Part shown: piece by piece, positions 1 to 9,485 of the stretch
Layout: every line of letters starts with the position of its first letter
How positions within the stretch are numbered: position 1 is the first letter of the stretch
Assembly: GCA_028285595.1 (NCBI GenBank)
Contig: JANQOW010000070.1
Location: 1 to 64,000, forward strand
DNA length: 64,000 nt
Direction of reading: 5' to 3'
From: Hyphomicrobiales bacterium
GTDB taxonomy: Bacteria; Pseudomonadota; Alphaproteobacteria; Rhizobiales; CAJQND01
The notes under the pieces: generated by a model
What the model was told of the DNA's origin: nothing
Seen by the model: only the letters and a program-made list of their open reading frames with translations
Databases searched by the model: none
Program-made: the position numbers and the translations under genes

Positions 1-1200
1 CCCATAGACCACAACACGGCCTATGAACTTGCGGCCAACCACGGATTGGCGGGAGGCAAGTTTCTTCCCGATGCTGAGTGGATGGCCGGTTGGATCGCGT
101 TGCGCAATTTAAAGAATGCCGAGCAGGCCATCCAACACTTCCGGCGTTCGGCAGAGACCGCAATCCGCGATGGCGATAAATCACGCGGCCACTATTGGCT
201 GGCCCGCGCACTGGAAGCTTCCGGCGACCATAGCCAAGCCGCCGGGCACGACAAACGCGCCTCAAACTACGGGTTTACGTTCTACGGCCTGCTGGGAGCC
301 TCCAAAGCCGGCGGGTTTGTGAGCGGTACGGTGGCGCCGCCATCGGCCTTCAGCTCAGTACGCACTGTTATCCGCACCCACGCTTCAGGCCGGCTTCGCG
401 CCTTGCAGCTCTTGGTGGATGCAGGCGCTGACCGACAGGTGCGCCAGTTTGCCCTCTCACTTGCCCGCTCCGCCAGCACGGCCAACGAACTGGCCGCAAT
501 GATGGAGACGGTTAAGTCCATAGGCGGGCTGCCGCTCGCCATGAAAACGGCCAGATGGGGGGCTTGGGCCGGTCTCCAGGTGGGTGCACCGTCCTTCCCG
601 TCCGACCCCCTGCCCGATTATGAGCACATCTCCCGCGGTGCTCCAGAACGTGCGCTGGTGCTCGGCATCGCGCGTCAGGAGAGCGAGTTTGATCCGGTTG
701 CGGTCAGTCACGCCGGTGCGCGGGGGTTCATGCAGATCATGCCGGCCACCGGCAAATGGCTCTGCCGCATCTATTCTTTGAAGTGCGCCACCAGTCACCT
801 GACCTCCAAGCCCGAGCTGAATGTTCAGCTCGGCTCGGCATTCCTGTACCAACTCGTCAACGAGTGGAAGGGATCGTACATTATGGCTGCGGCCGGCTAC
901 AATGCGGGCGGTAGCCGCGTGAAAACCTGGAACAAAACAGTGGGCGATCCTCGCAAAGGGGAAATCTCCGCCCTCGATTGGATCGAACTAATTCCGTTTA
1001 CGGAGACCCGCAACTATGTCAAACAGGTAATGCGGAACGTTCAGATTTATCGCCGTTTGCTGGAGCCCCATGTGGAGTTTTCGATGGAGGATGATCTGAA
1101 CCGCGGACGTTTTGTTCCTCTGAAGACGGCTGGAACGGATTCTTGTGACGAGAAGATCAAAGGATCGCGTGCCGGCGCGAAGTGTGTACGACCGGACTGA
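1..1200 (+). CDS. Soluble lytic murein transglycosylase (Slt70-like), 5' end cut by the window
   Basis: Cleaves the beta-1,4 bond between MurNAc and GlcNAc in periplasmic peptidoglycan, leaving 1,6-anhydro-MurNAc. The reading frame is open from base 1, so the true start and any signal peptide lie upstream; the TTG at 46 is only an internal codon. The first part resembles the alpha-helical superhelical domain of Slt70 proteins. The C-terminal catalytic domain carries the family 1 signature ARQESEFDP, with the catalytic Glu encoded at 679-681, then the GFMQIMPAT and AAAGYNAG motifs. The next gene begins directly after the stop, so the two are probably co-transcribed. Confidence 0.9.
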   Translation, partial: PIDHNTAYELAANHGLAGGKFLPDAEWMAGWIALRNLKNAEQAIQHFRRSAETAIRDGDKSRGHYWLARALEASGDHSQAAGHDKRASNYGFTFYGLLGASKAGGFVSGTVAPPSAFSSVRTVIRTHASGRLRALQLLVDAGADRQVRQFALSLARSASTANELAAMMETVKSIGGLPLAMKTARWGAWAGLQVGAPSFPSDPLPDYEHISRGAPERALVLGIARQESEFDPVAVSHAGARGFMQIMPATGKWLCRIYSLKCATSHLTSKPELNVQLGSAFLYQLVNEWKGSYIMAAAGYNAGGSRVKTWNKTVGDPRKGEISALDWIELIPFTETRNYVKQVMRNVQIYRRLLEPHVEFSMEDDLNRGRFVPLKTAGTDSCDEKIKGSRAGAKCVRPD

Positions 1201-2172
1201 ATGGCACAATCCGAAGTAACGGTAGACGCCGATGATGCGCTTGGAACCGGCGATTTCGACATCGGACCGGACGATCCGGCAGTCCACAAATCAGTTTGGC
1301 ACGATGTGGTGTTTACCAGCCAGGATGGCCTGCGCCTCTACGCGCGCGACTATCCCAAGGTCGGCAGCGGATCACAGGTCCCCATTCTGTGCCTTGCCGG
1401 GCTGACCCGCAATTCAAAAGACTTCCATGCAGTTGCGGCGCGCTACGCCCCGCGCCGGCGGGTGATCGCGATGGACTATCGCGGCCGCGGACGGTCTGAG
1501 TATGCAAACGATTGGTCCACCTATACACCGCTCCAGGAAATGAAGGATGTGGTGACCTTGCTGGCCGTTCTGGGGGTCCACAAGGTCATCGTCCTGGGAA
1601 CCTCTCGTGGCGGTTTGATTGCCATGTTGATGGCCGCGTTCAGCCCTACGGTTCTGCATGGCGTGATCTTGAACGATGTGGGCCCGGAGATTGAGCCGCG
1701 CGGGCTGCTGCGTTTGAAAGGCTATCTGGGCCAAATACCAGACCCCAAATCTTGGGAAGATGCTGCGCACATGCTGCGTCAGACCAACAAGGGTTTTGAA
1801 AAGCTCACCGATGCGGAATGGATGGCCTGGGCGAAGCGGACCTATTGCGCGGTCAACGGCAAGCCTGTGGCGGACTATGACGCGAAGCTGACCAGAACAT
1901 TCCCGTCGCACGAGGACATTATGGAGGGCCGATTGCCAAGCCTATGGCCGCAGTTCAAGGCCATGAGCCGCAATCCAGTGCTCACGCTGCGGGGCGATCA
2001 TTCAGACTTGCTCACATCTGAAACGGTGGAAATGATGCGCGACATTAAGCCGGACATGATGTTTGAAACGATCCCGGACCGCGGGCATGTGCCGTTTCTC
2101 GATGAACCGCAAAGCATAGCGGCGATTGATGAGTTTCTGCTGCGGTTCGGGCGCGACGAAGAGCACGGCTGA
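1201..2172 (+). CDS. Alpha/beta-fold hydrolase
   Basis: A 323-residue serine hydrolase of unknown substrate. The nucleophile elbow is GTSRGG with Ser135, the oxyanion region is CLAGLTRNS, and the predicted catalytic His is His296 in DRGHVPFLDEP. The acid is probably an Asp in RGDHSDLL. The ATG follows the stop of the transglycosylase gene with no gap, which suggests translational coupling. There is no signal peptide, so it should be cytoplasmic. It ends four bases before the convergent thiL gene. The fold is clear; ester, lactone or other substrates cannot be told apart. Confidence 0.85.
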   Translation: MAQSEVTVDADDALGTGDFDIGPDDPAVHKSVWHDVVFTSQDGLRLYARDYPKVGSGSQVPILCLAGLTRNSKDFHAVAARYAPRRRVIAMDYRGRGRSEYANDWSTYTPLQEMKDVVTLLAVLGVHKVIVLGTSRGGLIAMLMAAFSPTVLHGVILNDVGPEIEPRGLLRLKGYLGQIPDPKSWEDAAHMLRQTNKGFEKLTDAEWMAWAKRTYCAVNGKPVADYDAKLTRTFPSHEDIMEGRLPSLWPQFKAMSRNPVLTLRGDHSDLLTSETVEMMRDIKPDMMFETIPDRGHVPFLDEPQSIAAIDEFLLRFGRDEEHG

Positions 2173-2176
2173 CCGC

Positions 2177-3133
2177 TCAGTCGAAATGGCTCCACGACGT
2201 GCTCGGGAACTCAATAGCTTCGCCGGCAGTGGTGCTCACGGCAACTCCGGTGCCGTCAACAAGCTCCCCGATATTGTGCACATCCAGCGTGCAGGCGGCT
2301 TCAAACGCATCGGCTTTCTTATAGCTGACGGAAAACAGGATTTCATAGTCGTCACCGCCAGTTAGCGCGCGGATGAGAACCCCTGGGTCAAGCGCTGCGA
2401 GGCTGCCCACCACCTCAGAAACTGGCACCAGATCTGCGTTCACCCGCGCGCCCACGCCTGATGCCAAACAGAGCTGCTCTAAATCGCCGATCAATCCATC
2501 TGAGACGTCCATAGCGGCCGATGCAAACTCCCGAATAAGCGGCAAGCACTCCGTGCGCGGCCGCGGCAGGCGATAACGGTCAATCAGATAGGCATCGTCT
2601 ACGCTTTTGCAGCGCCCCTTCAGCACCTCCAGCCCGAGTGCGCTGTCTCCAATCGTGCCCGTCACATAGAGAACATCCCCTGCCCTGGCCGTGCCCCGGC
2701 GAACAACCTTCCCCGATGGGACCTCGCCAATGGCTGTGATGGACAGAGTGAGTGGCCCCGGCGTGCTCACCGTGTCGCCACCTAGAAGCTTGCAGTTAAA
2801 CTCCTCCTGATCGCGTGCCAGTCCTTCGGAGAACTGCTTGAGCCACCCGTGGTCTTGGGCTGTTGTGAGGCCAAGGTTCACCAGATAGCCGCAAGGCGCG
2901 GCCCCTTTGGCCACCAGATCGGAGAAGTTTACGCGCAGTGCCTTCCGCGCGATCAGGTCAGCCGGTTCATCTCCAATGAAATGCACGCCCGCCACAAGCG
3001 TATCCGTCGACAAAACGGTGTCCATGCCCGGCGCGGGCACCCATGTGGCGGCATCATCCATAAGCCCGGCCGCCCCATCGCCGGCAAGGGGGGCAAAATA
3101 GGTCTGAATCAGCTCCTGTTCCGGGTTGCTCAC
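2177..3133 (-). CDS. thiL: Thiamine-monophosphate kinase
   Basis: Phosphorylates thiamine phosphate with ATP to give thiamine pyrophosphate, the last step of cofactor synthesis. The 318-residue protein has the PurM-like ThiL layout: an N-terminal metal-binding segment (AGDGAAGLMDDAA), the STDTLVAGVHF motif, then KALRVNFSDLVAKGA. A second Asp-rich motif, SDGLIGDLEQLC, lies in the C-terminal half. The start is GTG at 3133 and overlaps the stop of the upstream deacetylase gene by four bases (GTGA), so the two are translationally coupled. No other thiamine genes are in the window. Confidence 0.93.
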   Translation of the reverse strand: MSNPEQELIQTYFAPLAGDGAAGLMDDAATWVPAPGMDTVLSTDTLVAGVHFIGDEPADLIARKALRVNFSDLVAKGAAPCGYLVNLGLTTAQDHGWLKQFSEGLARDQEEFNCKLLGGDTVSTPGPLTLSITAIGEVPSGKVVRRGTARAGDVLYVTGTIGDSALGLEVLKGRCKSVDDAYLIDRYRLPRPRTECLPLIREFASAAMDVSDGLIGDLEQLCLASGVGARVNADLVPVSEVVGSLAALDPGVLIRALTGGDDYEILFSVSYKKADAFEAACTLDVHNIGELVDGTGVAVSTTAGEAIEFPSTSWSHFD

Positions 3134-4170
3134 GCCGCCACCTGGTGCGCCGCCTCGAACCCGCCAAGGAAACTGGCCAGATTGTCTCCCAAGTGGTCGG
3201 TCAGGTAGCCTCCCTCTTGGATTATGGCCGTGGGGAGCGAGAGATCCGCCAGGCGGGCGGCAATCTGTGAAAAGCCTTCTGTGGTGACCGCGCCGCCCAG
3301 TAGCGGGTCTTTCTCATGGGCATCCAACCCGAGTGCGATCACCAATGCTGTGGCACCAAACGCAGCAACCGCCTCGCAAGCTCTCTCGACGGCCATAAGC
3401 CATACGTCATCGCCACTGCGCACAGGGACCGGCAGGTTGAGATTGCTGCCTTCGCCCTCACCGTCTCCGGTCTCCGCGCTGTGCCCCCAGTAGAACGGAT
3501 AATAGTCCATAGGATCGGCATGCACAGAGCAGGTCAAAACCTCTGCACGCCCATAGAAGATGCCTTGGGTGCCGTTCCCGTGGTGCACATCCACGTCCAC
3601 AATCGCGACCTTCTTGTGGGTTTCGAGCAGGTACTGTGCGGCGATGGCTGAGTTGCCGAGGAAGCAAAATCCGCCCGCCCGTTCCGTATAGGCATGGTGA
3701 CCCGGTGGTCTGCACAGCGCATAGGCCGAGGTGACGTCGCTTGTTTTGAGAAGATGGGCAACGGTAAGGGCACAATCGGCGGCCGAACGTGCCGCGGCCC
3801 ACGTGCGCTGCCCAATAGGACAGGCCAAGTCGGTTTGATGCCATCCGGAGCGTCCAACGAAGTTGTTCGGATAGGTGGCCGGAACCTCGACCGGATGGAT
3901 GTTGGGCACGATCTCGGGCGCAGCGCCCTCCAATTGCCCCCAATAGTCGTAAGCCTCTTTCAGGAAGGAGATGTAGCGTTCCGGATGGATCGCAAGAATG
4001 TGCTCATCGCCAAAGGATGACGGCTGGATCACGTCGCATTTCGCCTTGGCAACACCTTGCAGCAGCCGCTTGGCCCGCTCCGGTTGCTCGGGGTGTGGAA
4101 CAACCTTGCCCTTGTGCATGAAGAACTGCGGATCATGCTCAAGCTGAACGTCTGAAAATACGGCCTTCAT
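3130..4170 (-). CDS. Histone deacetylase / acetylpolyamine amidohydrolase family hydrolase
   Basis: A zinc-dependent deacetylase-fold enzyme of the arginase/HDAC superfamily, likely acting on an acetylated small molecule or protein lysine. The motif set is complete: tandem His in RPPGHHAY, zinc ligands in VDVDVHHGNGTQ, the third Asp in LGLDAHEKDP, and a late catalytic-pocket motif QEGGY. I use the ATG at 4170 because GGAG sits six bases upstream and MKAVFSD fits the family start. A GTG at 4182 directly after the lolD stop is the alternative. It overlaps thiL. The bacterial substrate cannot be predicted. Confidence 0.88.
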   Translation of the reverse strand: MKAVFSDVQLEHDPQFFMHKGKVVPHPEQPERAKRLLQGVAKAKCDVIQPSSFGDEHILAIHPERYISFLKEAYDYWGQLEGAAPEIVPNIHPVEVPATYPNNFVGRSGWHQTDLACPIGQRTWAAARSAADCALTVAHLLKTSDVTSAYALCRPPGHHAYTERAGGFCFLGNSAIAAQYLLETHKKVAIVDVDVHHGNGTQGIFYGRAEVLTCSVHADPMDYYPFYWGHSAETGDGEGEGSNLNLPVPVRSGDDVWLMAVERACEAVAAFGATALVIALGLDAHEKDPLLGGAVTTEGFSQIAARLADLSLPTAIIQEGGYLTDHLGDNLASFLGGFEAAHQVAA

Positions 4171-4182
4171 GGTGCTCTCCAC

Positions 4183-4875
4183 TCACTGCGATACAAGCTG
4201 CCCATTCTCCATTCTCACGACGCGGTGCATCTGGGCGGCCAACTCCATATTGTGAGTTGCGATCAGGGCTGTGAGGCCCTCATCGGCAATCATGCGCAGG
4301 AATTCGGCGTATACCCCGTCCGCCGTGCGCGGGTCCAGGTTGCCCGTAGGCTCATCGGCGAGCAGGACTTTGGGTTTGTTGGCCACGGCGCGGGCGATGG
4401 CCACCCGCTGCTGCTCGCCGCCAGACAGTTCGGTTGGCCGATGATCCATGCGCCCGCCAAGACCTAGCCGTTCCAGGAGTTCAGACGCACGGGCTTTTGC
4501 TGCACTCTTGCCTTGGCCCAAGATCAATTGCGGCATCATCACGTTTTCAAGCGCGTCAAACTCGGGCAGCAGATGGTGAAACTGGTAGACAAATCCGATC
4601 TCCGCACGGCGCACTTCGGTGCGCACCTTATCGGAGCTATGGGCCACCTCTGTTCCGTCGATGTACACCTCACCGGAATCCGGTGCCTCCAGAAGGCCGG
4701 CAATATGCAACAAAGATGACTTGCCCGCGCCGGAAGGCCCCACAAGGGCCACCATCTCACCCCGGCTCAAATCCAGATTGGCGCTGTCGAAGACCAAGAG
4801 CCGCGCGTGCCCCTCTCCGTACGAGCGCTTGATGTTCCGAAGCGCCAGGGCGGGCCGGTAACCGTCGTCACTCAT
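4183..4875 (-). CDS. lolD: Lipoprotein-releasing ABC transporter, ATP-binding protein
   Basis: The ATPase of the Lol complex, which extracts outer-membrane lipoproteins from the inner membrane and passes them to LolA. The 230-residue protein has Walker [10 protein letters not shown] (about residues 46-54), the signature [14 protein letters not shown], Walker [10 protein letters not shown] and the switch His in IATHN. The MacB/LolD/FtsE subfamily is clear from these motifs and from the adjacent permease gene, which it overlaps by eight bases. Confidence 0.93.
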   Translation of the reverse strand: MSDDGYRPALALRNIKRSYGEGHARLLVFDSANLDLSRGEMVALVGPSGAGKSSLLHIAGLLEAPDSGEVYIDGTEVAHSSDKVRTEVRRAEIGFVYQFHHLLPEFDALENVMMPQLILGQGKSAAKARASELLERLGLGGRMDHRPTELSGGEQQRVAIARAVANKPKVLLADEPTGNLDPRTADGVYAEFLRMIADEGLTALIATHNMELAAQMHRVVRMENGQLVSQ

Positions 4876-6130
4876 AGCGCAGCGCTTTCACCGGATCCAA
4901 CCGCGCCGCCCGCCAGGACGGATAGATCGTGGAGATCACCGATAAGAAGAACGACATGCCCGCGATCGTGAGCACTTCGTTCGGGTCTACCTCTGCGGGA
5001 AGCCTGGACAGGTAATAGAGCTCCGGAGAAAAAAGCTCCGTCTTGGTCAACCAAGACATGAACTGCCGGATCTCTTCAATATGCGTGCAAAAGACAAGAC
5101 CGATCACAAGGCCTGCAATGGTTCCGACAACCCCAATGGACGCACCCGTGATCAGGAACACCCGCATGATGGTTCCACGTGTTGCCCCCATAGTGCGCAA
5201 GATCGCAATGTCGCGGCCCTTATCCTTCACCAGCATGATCAATCCGGAGACGATGTTCAGCGCGGCCACCAAGATGATCAAGGTGAGGATCAGGAACATC
5301 ACATTGCGTTCCACCTGCAGCGCATTGAAGAACGTTTCGTTGGTGCGCTTCCAGGTGAACAGGCGCAAGGATGGCCCGCCGGCCACTTGCAACGGCACAA
5401 CATAGTCATCCACCTTGTCCGGACGATCGATCAAAAGTTCGACGGCTGAAGCACCCGTCTCCTGCACAAAGTACTTTTGAGCTTCTTTGAACGGCAGGAA
5501 CACATAGGACGCATCATACTCCGACATGCCGATTTCGAACACCGCGGCAACCTTGTAAGTGCGGATTGTGGGTGTAACCCCAAACGGCGTCACCGGGCCG
5601 CGCGGACTGATCAGCGTAATGTCACCGCCCACGCCCACCCGGTGCTTGAACGCCAAGCGCGTGCCGATCGCAATGCTTTCTGAGTCATCGAAATTGTCCA
5701 AAGATCCGCGCAGCTTGTCATTATTGATCGAGGGAAGCGATTTCAGATCAGCCTCCCGGAGCCCCCGGACCAAAACGCCCGTGGCCGTGCGTTGCGACGA
5801 TGCCATAACCTGACCCTCAACGTACGGGATCGCGCGCGTTACACCGTCCACCTTCTTCAGCCGCTCGGTCACCGCGTCATAGTCCGGGATGACGCCCGAC
5901 TGGCCATAGGCCACCACATGGCCGTTCATGCCTAAGATCTTGCCCAGAAGCTCCTGGCGGAAACCGTTCATCACCGCCATGACGATGATCAGGGTCGCAA
6001 CGCCCAACAGAATTCCCACAAAGGAAAACCCGGCGATCACCGAGATGAACCCTTCCTTGCGCCGCGAGCCGAGGTAGCGCAGTGACAGCATCCATTCAAA
6101 GGCTGAGAACGGCTTTGTGCCCGTGGCCAT
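4868..6130 (-). CDS. lolC: Lipoprotein-releasing ABC transporter, permease (LolC/LolE family)
   Basis: Inner-membrane permease that works with LolD in lipoprotein release. Visible features are an N-terminal membrane helix near residues 30-50 with the family motif [20 protein letters not shown], a long periplasmic MacB-like core, and three C-terminal helices of the FtsX type, ending in the family-typical [12 protein letters not shown]. Only one permease gene is present, whereas enterobacteria have both LolC and LolE. The start is uncertain between ATG 6130 and TTG 6136: an AGGA motif is better spaced for TTG, while ATG is the stronger codon. proS is about 30 bases upstream. Confidence 0.92.
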   Translation of the reverse strand: MATGTKPFSAFEWMLSLRYLGSRRKEGFISVIAGFSFVGILLGVATLIIVMAVMNGFRQELLGKILGMNGHVVAYGQSGVIPDYDAVTERLKKVDGVTRAIPYVEGQVMASSQRTATGVLVRGLREADLKSLPSINNDKLRGSLDNFDDSESIAIGTRLAFKHRVGVGGDITLISPRGPVTPFGVTPTIRTYKVAAVFEIGMSEYDASYVFLPFKEAQKYFVQETGASAVELLIDRPDKVDDYVVPLQVAGGPSLRLFTWKRTNETFFNALQVERNVMFLILTLIILVAALNIVSGLIMLVKDKGRDIAILRTMGATRGTIMRVFLITGASIGVVGTIAGLVIGLVFCTHIEEIRQFMSWLTKTELFSPELYYLSRLPAEVDPNEVLTIAGMSFFLSVISTIYPSWRAARLDPVKALRYE

Positions 6131-6162
6131 GATCAAACTGTTTCCTGATGCTGTGGCGGCGC

Positions 6163-7485
6163 TTAGGCCGTCAGCGTGTTGATGGCTTCGTCAAGACTGA
6201 CCGATTGCTTCTCGCCAGTCTTGCGTTCTTTAAGTTCCACCTGGCCCTCTTTGAGGCCCCGCGGGCCAATCACCAACTGCCGAGGCAAGCCGATAAGATC
6301 CATGGTGGCAAATTTGGCCCCTGCCCGCTCGTCAGTATCGTCGTAGAGCACGTCGATGCCGGCATTTGTCAGCTCTGTATAGACCCGCTCGCAGGCAGCG
6401 TCCGTCTCTGCATCACCGGATTTCAGATTGATAATGCCAACATTGAAGGGGGCCACGGGATCAGGCCAGATGATCCCGTTTTCGTCATGGCTCGCCTCGA
6501 TAATGCCAGCCACCAGGCGCGACACTCCGATGCCATAGGACCCTGAATGGACCGGTACGGGTTTGCCGTCGGTTCCTTGAACGATGCATTCCAGAGGGCT
6601 GGAGTACTTCGTTCCGAAGAAGAAGATGTGGCCAACCTCAATGCCCCGGCCGGTTACCCGCCGTGCTTCAGGCAAGACGTCAAACGCCGCGGGATCATGC
6701 TTCTCGTCAGTGGCGGCATAATGTGAGGTGAAGCCCTTGATGGCATCCGCGAGCGCTGCTTCGTCTTCCTGATCGATGTTGGCATTCTGCCAGTCCATCT
6801 CAAGATACTTTGAATCGAAGAAGACCTCAGATTCACCCGTATCAGCCAAAACGAGGAACTCGTGGCTCATATCGCCACCAATCGGGCCGGTATCTGCCTG
6901 CATGGGGATCGCTGTCAGGCCCATACGTTGATACGTTCTGAGGTAAGCCAGGAACATTTTGTTGTAGGAATGGCGCCCGGCTTCAGCGCTGATGTCGAAA
7001 GAATAGGCATCCTTCATCAGGAACTCCCGGCCGCGCATAACGCCAAACCTTGGTCTGATCTCGTCCCGGAACTTCCACTGGATGTGATAGAGATTGCGCG
7101 GCAGGTCCTTGTAGGACTGAACGCCCGCCCGAAACATGTCGGTGATCATCTCTTCGTTGGTGGGGCCATAGAGCATATCGCGCTCATGGCGGTCCGTTAT
7201 GCGCAGCATCTCCTTGCCATAGTCATCGTAGCGGCCTGACTTGCGCCAGAGGTCAGCGGACTGGATGGTGGGCATCAACACCTCAATGGCCCCTGCCCTG
7301 TCCTGCTCTTCGCGAACAATCTGCTCGATCTTCTTGAGCACGCGAAATCCGGTTGGCAGCCACGAGTAGATACCTGCGCTCTCCTGGCGGATCATGCCCG
7401 CCCGCAGCATCAAACGGTGTGAGACAATCTCTGCCTCCTTGGGATCGTGCCGCAGGATCGGCATGAAGTATCTGCTCAGTCGCAT
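6163..7485 (-). CDS. proS: Prolyl-tRNA synthetase, short form without the editing insert
   Basis: Charges tRNA-Pro with proline in the cytoplasm. The 440-residue protein shows the class II motifs: [20 protein letters not shown] near residue 40, [10 protein letters not shown] and the [20 protein letters not shown] region. A C-terminal anticodon-binding domain follows (about residues 340-440). Between motifs 2 and 3 it lacks the roughly 180-residue editing insert of E. coli-type ProRS. This short form is known in alphaproteobacteria, where separate proteins of the YbaK/ProXp-ala family clear mischarged tRNA. No such gene is in the window. Confidence 0.95.
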   Translation of the reverse strand: MRLSRYFMPILRHDPKEAEIVSHRLMLRAGMIRQESAGIYSWLPTGFRVLKKIEQIVREEQDRAGAIEVLMPTIQSADLWRKSGRYDDYGKEMLRITDRHERDMLYGPTNEEMITDMFRAGVQSYKDLPRNLYHIQWKFRDEIRPRFGVMRGREFLMKDAYSFDISAEAGRHSYNKMFLAYLRTYQRMGLTAIPMQADTGPIGGDMSHEFLVLADTGESEVFFDSKYLEMDWQNANIDQEDEAALADAIKGFTSHYAATDEKHDPAAFDVLPEARRVTGRGIEVGHIFFFGTKYSSPLECIVQGTDGKPVPVHSGSYGIGVSRLVAGIIEASHDENGIIWPDPVAPFNVGIINLKSGDAETDAACERVYTELTNAGIDVLYDDTDERAGAKFATMDLIGLPRQLVIGPRGLKEGQVELKERKTGEKQSVSLDEAINTLTA

Positions 7486-7585
7486 ATCGTCGTTCCATCC
7501 GGGATGTTGAAGAGGGCGGTTGCTGAGATGCCAGTCTCATTCTACCGCGATTCCCTTTGTGCGGTTGTAGGCTAATGCTGGTTTG

Positions 7586-7611
7586 AAAAAAAGGCAGAGT
7601 TTCGCTCTGCC
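7586..7611 (-). terminator. Rho-independent terminator reading leftward
   Basis: On the minus strand a 7-bp perfect stem GGCAGAG/CTCTGCC with a 5-base loop is followed by seven T residues. It would end minus-strand transcripts from the methylmalonyl-CoA epimerase/DUF1467 pair, leaving an untranslated tail of about 240 bases that is antisense to the plus-strand RNA candidate here. It isolates proS from that transcript. Confidence 0.75.
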
Positions 7612-7664
7612 CAGATCAATTTGGGCCCGCTTCCTCATTTCCCACGAGACTCCGGACAGATTTG

Positions 7665-7834
7665 CCGCTACAATGGGTCCAATAAAAATCAACGGACCCA
7701 ATTTGCTACGAGTATCGGCCGAGGTCTGGGGAGGAACTCTCCGAAATCCAGCATTCGCGACGTGCCATGGATGAATGCGGTCGGAGACATGGTAAGGACT
7801 TTACCGGCAGGGCATCTCATGCCTTGCCTTTTTT
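7665..7834 (+). ncRNA. Putative small non-coding RNA, family not recognised
   Basis: This lies in a 364-base stretch (7486-7849) with no convincing protein gene, between genes on the minus strand. The plus strand ends in a strong intrinsic terminator at 7806-7834 with no upstream coding gene to use it. Before it are several short inverted repeats: GGGTCC/GGACCC (7675-7680 with 7694-7699), GCATTC/GAATGC and GGTAA/TTACC. The 5' end is a guess; TACAAT at 7669-7674 could be a -10 box, with no good -35. I compared it by eye with SRP RNA, RNase P RNA and tmRNA and saw none of their hallmark motifs. Confidence 0.45.
7806..7834 (+). terminator. Rho-independent terminator reading rightward
   Basis: A 10-bp stem (GGCAGGGCAT with ATGCCTTGCC, one G-T pair) has a 3-base loop and is followed by six T residues on the plus strand. 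All protein genes within several kilobases are on the minus strand, so it implies an unannotated plus-strand transcript. Confidence 0.8.
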
Positions 7835-7849
7835 CTTGCCCGCTTCGTG

Positions 7850-8104
7850 TCAGATCGGAAAGCTGTCGAGCGTGATCAACTCGTTGGTGCGCAGGTAATA
7901 GAAAACCCCAAAGATGAGCCCCGCGACGCCGGTTGTGATGAGGAACTTCCGCACCAGACGCGGCGTAACCGGCGCGCTGGGGGCGTGTCCCTCCTCAACC
8001 TCTTGGCCCAATTCGTGCGGTGAATGGGCGCCAAACGGCAATACGGCAAACAACACCACCCACCAGATAATGAAGAAGATTGCGAAACCGCTCGTAAAAG
8101 ACAT
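7850..8104 (-). CDS. DUF1467 family membrane protein
   Basis: A small 84-residue inner-membrane protein with two predicted helices (about residues 6-26 and 55-72). Between them is a short Pro-rich stretch containing the family-typical LPFGAHSPHELGQEVEEGHA and VTPRLVRKF segments. DUF1467 is largely alphaproteobacterial and has no known function. It lies five bases after the methylmalonyl-CoA epimerase gene and is almost certainly in the same transcript. No metal-binding or catalytic motif is visible. Confidence 0.85.
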   Translation of the reverse strand: MSFTSGFAIFFIIWWVVLFAVLPFGAHSPHELGQEVEEGHAPSAPVTPRLVRKFLITTGVAGLIFGVFYYLRTNELITLDSFPI

Positions 8105-8109
8105 GGGTG

Positions 8110-8514
8110 TTAGGCCTGCTCAAGCTCCACCAGCGTGCCGCAGAAGTCTTTAGGGTGCAAAAACAGAACAGGTTTGCCGTGAGCACCAATCTTAGGCTCT
8201 CCGTCTCCGAGCACGCGCGCGCCTTCTGAGATCATGCGGTCTTTGGCCTTCAGAATGTCGTCGACCTCATAGCATATGTGGTGGATGCCGCCTGATGGGT
8301 TCTTCTCCAGAAACCCTGCGATTGGGGAGCCTTCGCCCAGAGGCTCCAGCAACTCTACTTTGGTGTTGCCGAGATCGACGAACACCACCGTAACGCCGTG
8401 ATCGGGTTCCGGTTGCGGGGCCGAAACCTTGGCACCCAGCGTGTTCTCGTAAACGGCAACACCGGCCGCCAAGTCCGGCACTGCGATGGCCACGTGATTG
8501 AGCCGACCAAGCAT
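8110..8514 (-). CDS. mce: Methylmalonyl-CoA epimerase
   Basis: Interconverts (2R)- and (2S)-methylmalonyl-CoA, linking propionyl-CoA carboxylase to methylmalonyl-CoA mutase. The 134-residue protein is a VOC/glyoxalase-fold enzyme starting MLGRLNHVAIAVPDL, where the His is a metal ligand. It has the paired second half with GGIHHICYEVDD and ends GTLVELEQ with the last Glu ligand. A purine-rich AGAAGAGAG precedes the ATG. Propionyl-CoA carboxylase subunits are encoded about 15-20 kb away on the same strand; the mutase is not in the window. Confidence 0.92.
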   Translation of the reverse strand: MLGRLNHVAIAVPDLAAGVAVYENTLGAKVSAPQPEPDHGVTVVFVDLGNTKVELLEPLGEGSPIAGFLEKNPSGGIHHICYEVDDILKAKDRMISEGARVLGDGEPKIGAHGKPVLFLHPKDFCGTLVELEQA

Positions 8515-8658
8515 CTCTCTTCTCCCAACAAGACGCCGCCCCTGGAGCGGCTGAACACCGAAGACATTTACAAGGGACAGCCTTCAACCGCAACGCACGT
8601 GCACTGCGCCTTGCAGCCACACCTGAGGAGGCCTCAGACAAGATGCTCACTCAAACCG

Positions 8659-9387
8659 TCAGGATAGTGCGGAGACGGTGGAAACCACCCTGTCCCGGCT
8701 TTGCGGCATGGTCATGCCCCGCGGTCCCAAAACGTCGCGCTGGAGAAAGTAGTCGGTGAGTTTGAACCCGTTTGCGATGTCTGCGGGGCGCGGTGTGCCC
8801 GAGCCCGCCCCTCCCATAACAAAAGCCGGCAACACTAAAAGCTTGGCCTTGTAAGGTTCACCGGCCTCAGACGAGACCGCCTTGCCTGACTTCGGCGAGA
8901 CGTAGGTCAGGTCTTCAACGGCATTGGTCGCCGCACACTTGCTCAAGTCAAGTCCGAAGCCCAATTCTTCCAACAGACCCAGTTCCCAGCGCACCAGCAG
9001 CGCCGGCCATACGGCATCATCATCAATCTGTGAGAGAACAATTTGGAAGGCATCGTAGAGACGTTCGTGCGGCTCGCGTTCCGGCAGCAGACGGGTCAGA
9101 TCTGCCATTGACATAAGACCTGCCAGCTTGAAGGGATCATCCATGAGACGCGCTGCCTGCATTTCCAGCGCCTCAACGGTGTAGCTGCCCAGATGCTCAG
9201 CCAGTCGGGCCCGCCATGTCGCTTCTACCAGGTTTCCGGTTTGCAGCACGGGCCGTAACCGCCGTCCGCGCCCACCTCTGACCAAACCCAGATGCCGGCC
9301 GTGACTTCGGGTGAACAGCTCCAGCACGGCGTTGCTTTCACCCTGCCGGCGTACACCGAGGACAACACCTTGCTCAGACCAGTCCAT
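8659..9387 (-). CDS. recO: DNA repair protein RecO
   Basis: Acts with RecF and RecR to load RecA on SSB-covered single-stranded DNA during gap repair. The 242-residue protein has the N-terminal OB-fold pattern (WSEQGVVLGVRRQGESNAVLE) and the GGRGRR basic segment. An alpha-helical C-terminal domain includes RWELGLLEELGFGLDLSKCA. The four-Cys zinc motif of some RecO proteins is not complete, since only one Cys is seen. It closes the era/rnc/lepB block, as in many Hyphomicrobiales, though a separate small secreted-protein gene sits between it and era. Confidence 0.92.
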   Translation of the reverse strand: MDWSEQGVVLGVRRQGESNAVLELFTRSHGRHLGLVRGGRGRRLRPVLQTGNLVEATWRARLAEHLGSYTVEALEMQAARLMDDPFKLAGLMSMADLTRLLPEREPHERLYDAFQIVLSQIDDDAVWPALLVRWELGLLEELGFGLDLSKCAATNAVEDLTYVSPKSGKAVSSEAGEPYKAKLLVLPAFVMGGAGSGTPRPADIANGFKLTDYFLQRDVLGPRGMTMPQSRDRVVSTVSALS

Positions 9388-9485
9388 AAACCGTGATATC
9401 CAACCCCTTGCTCAGTCGCTTCACCTGTTGGCGATCAGGCAGGTTTTCCGCCTCAAGCGATCAAAGGTGGAACTGTTTGGAGCCG

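Noticed and set aside
46..1200. TTG at 46 as the start of the lytic transglycosylase
   Set aside because: The frame is open to base 1 and the protein would lack a signal peptide and most of its helical domain, so the gene is cut by the window.
7583..7774. Short plus-strand reading frame in the proS-DUF1467 gap
   Set aside because: Low-complexity translation without a ribosome-binding site; it overlaps the RNA candidate and a terminator, and has no recognisable domain.
7665..7834. 6S RNA, SRP RNA or tmRNA as identity of the small RNA
   Set aside because: No SRP GGAAGCAG loop, no tmRNA acceptor pattern and no long closing stem typical of 6S RNA was seen.
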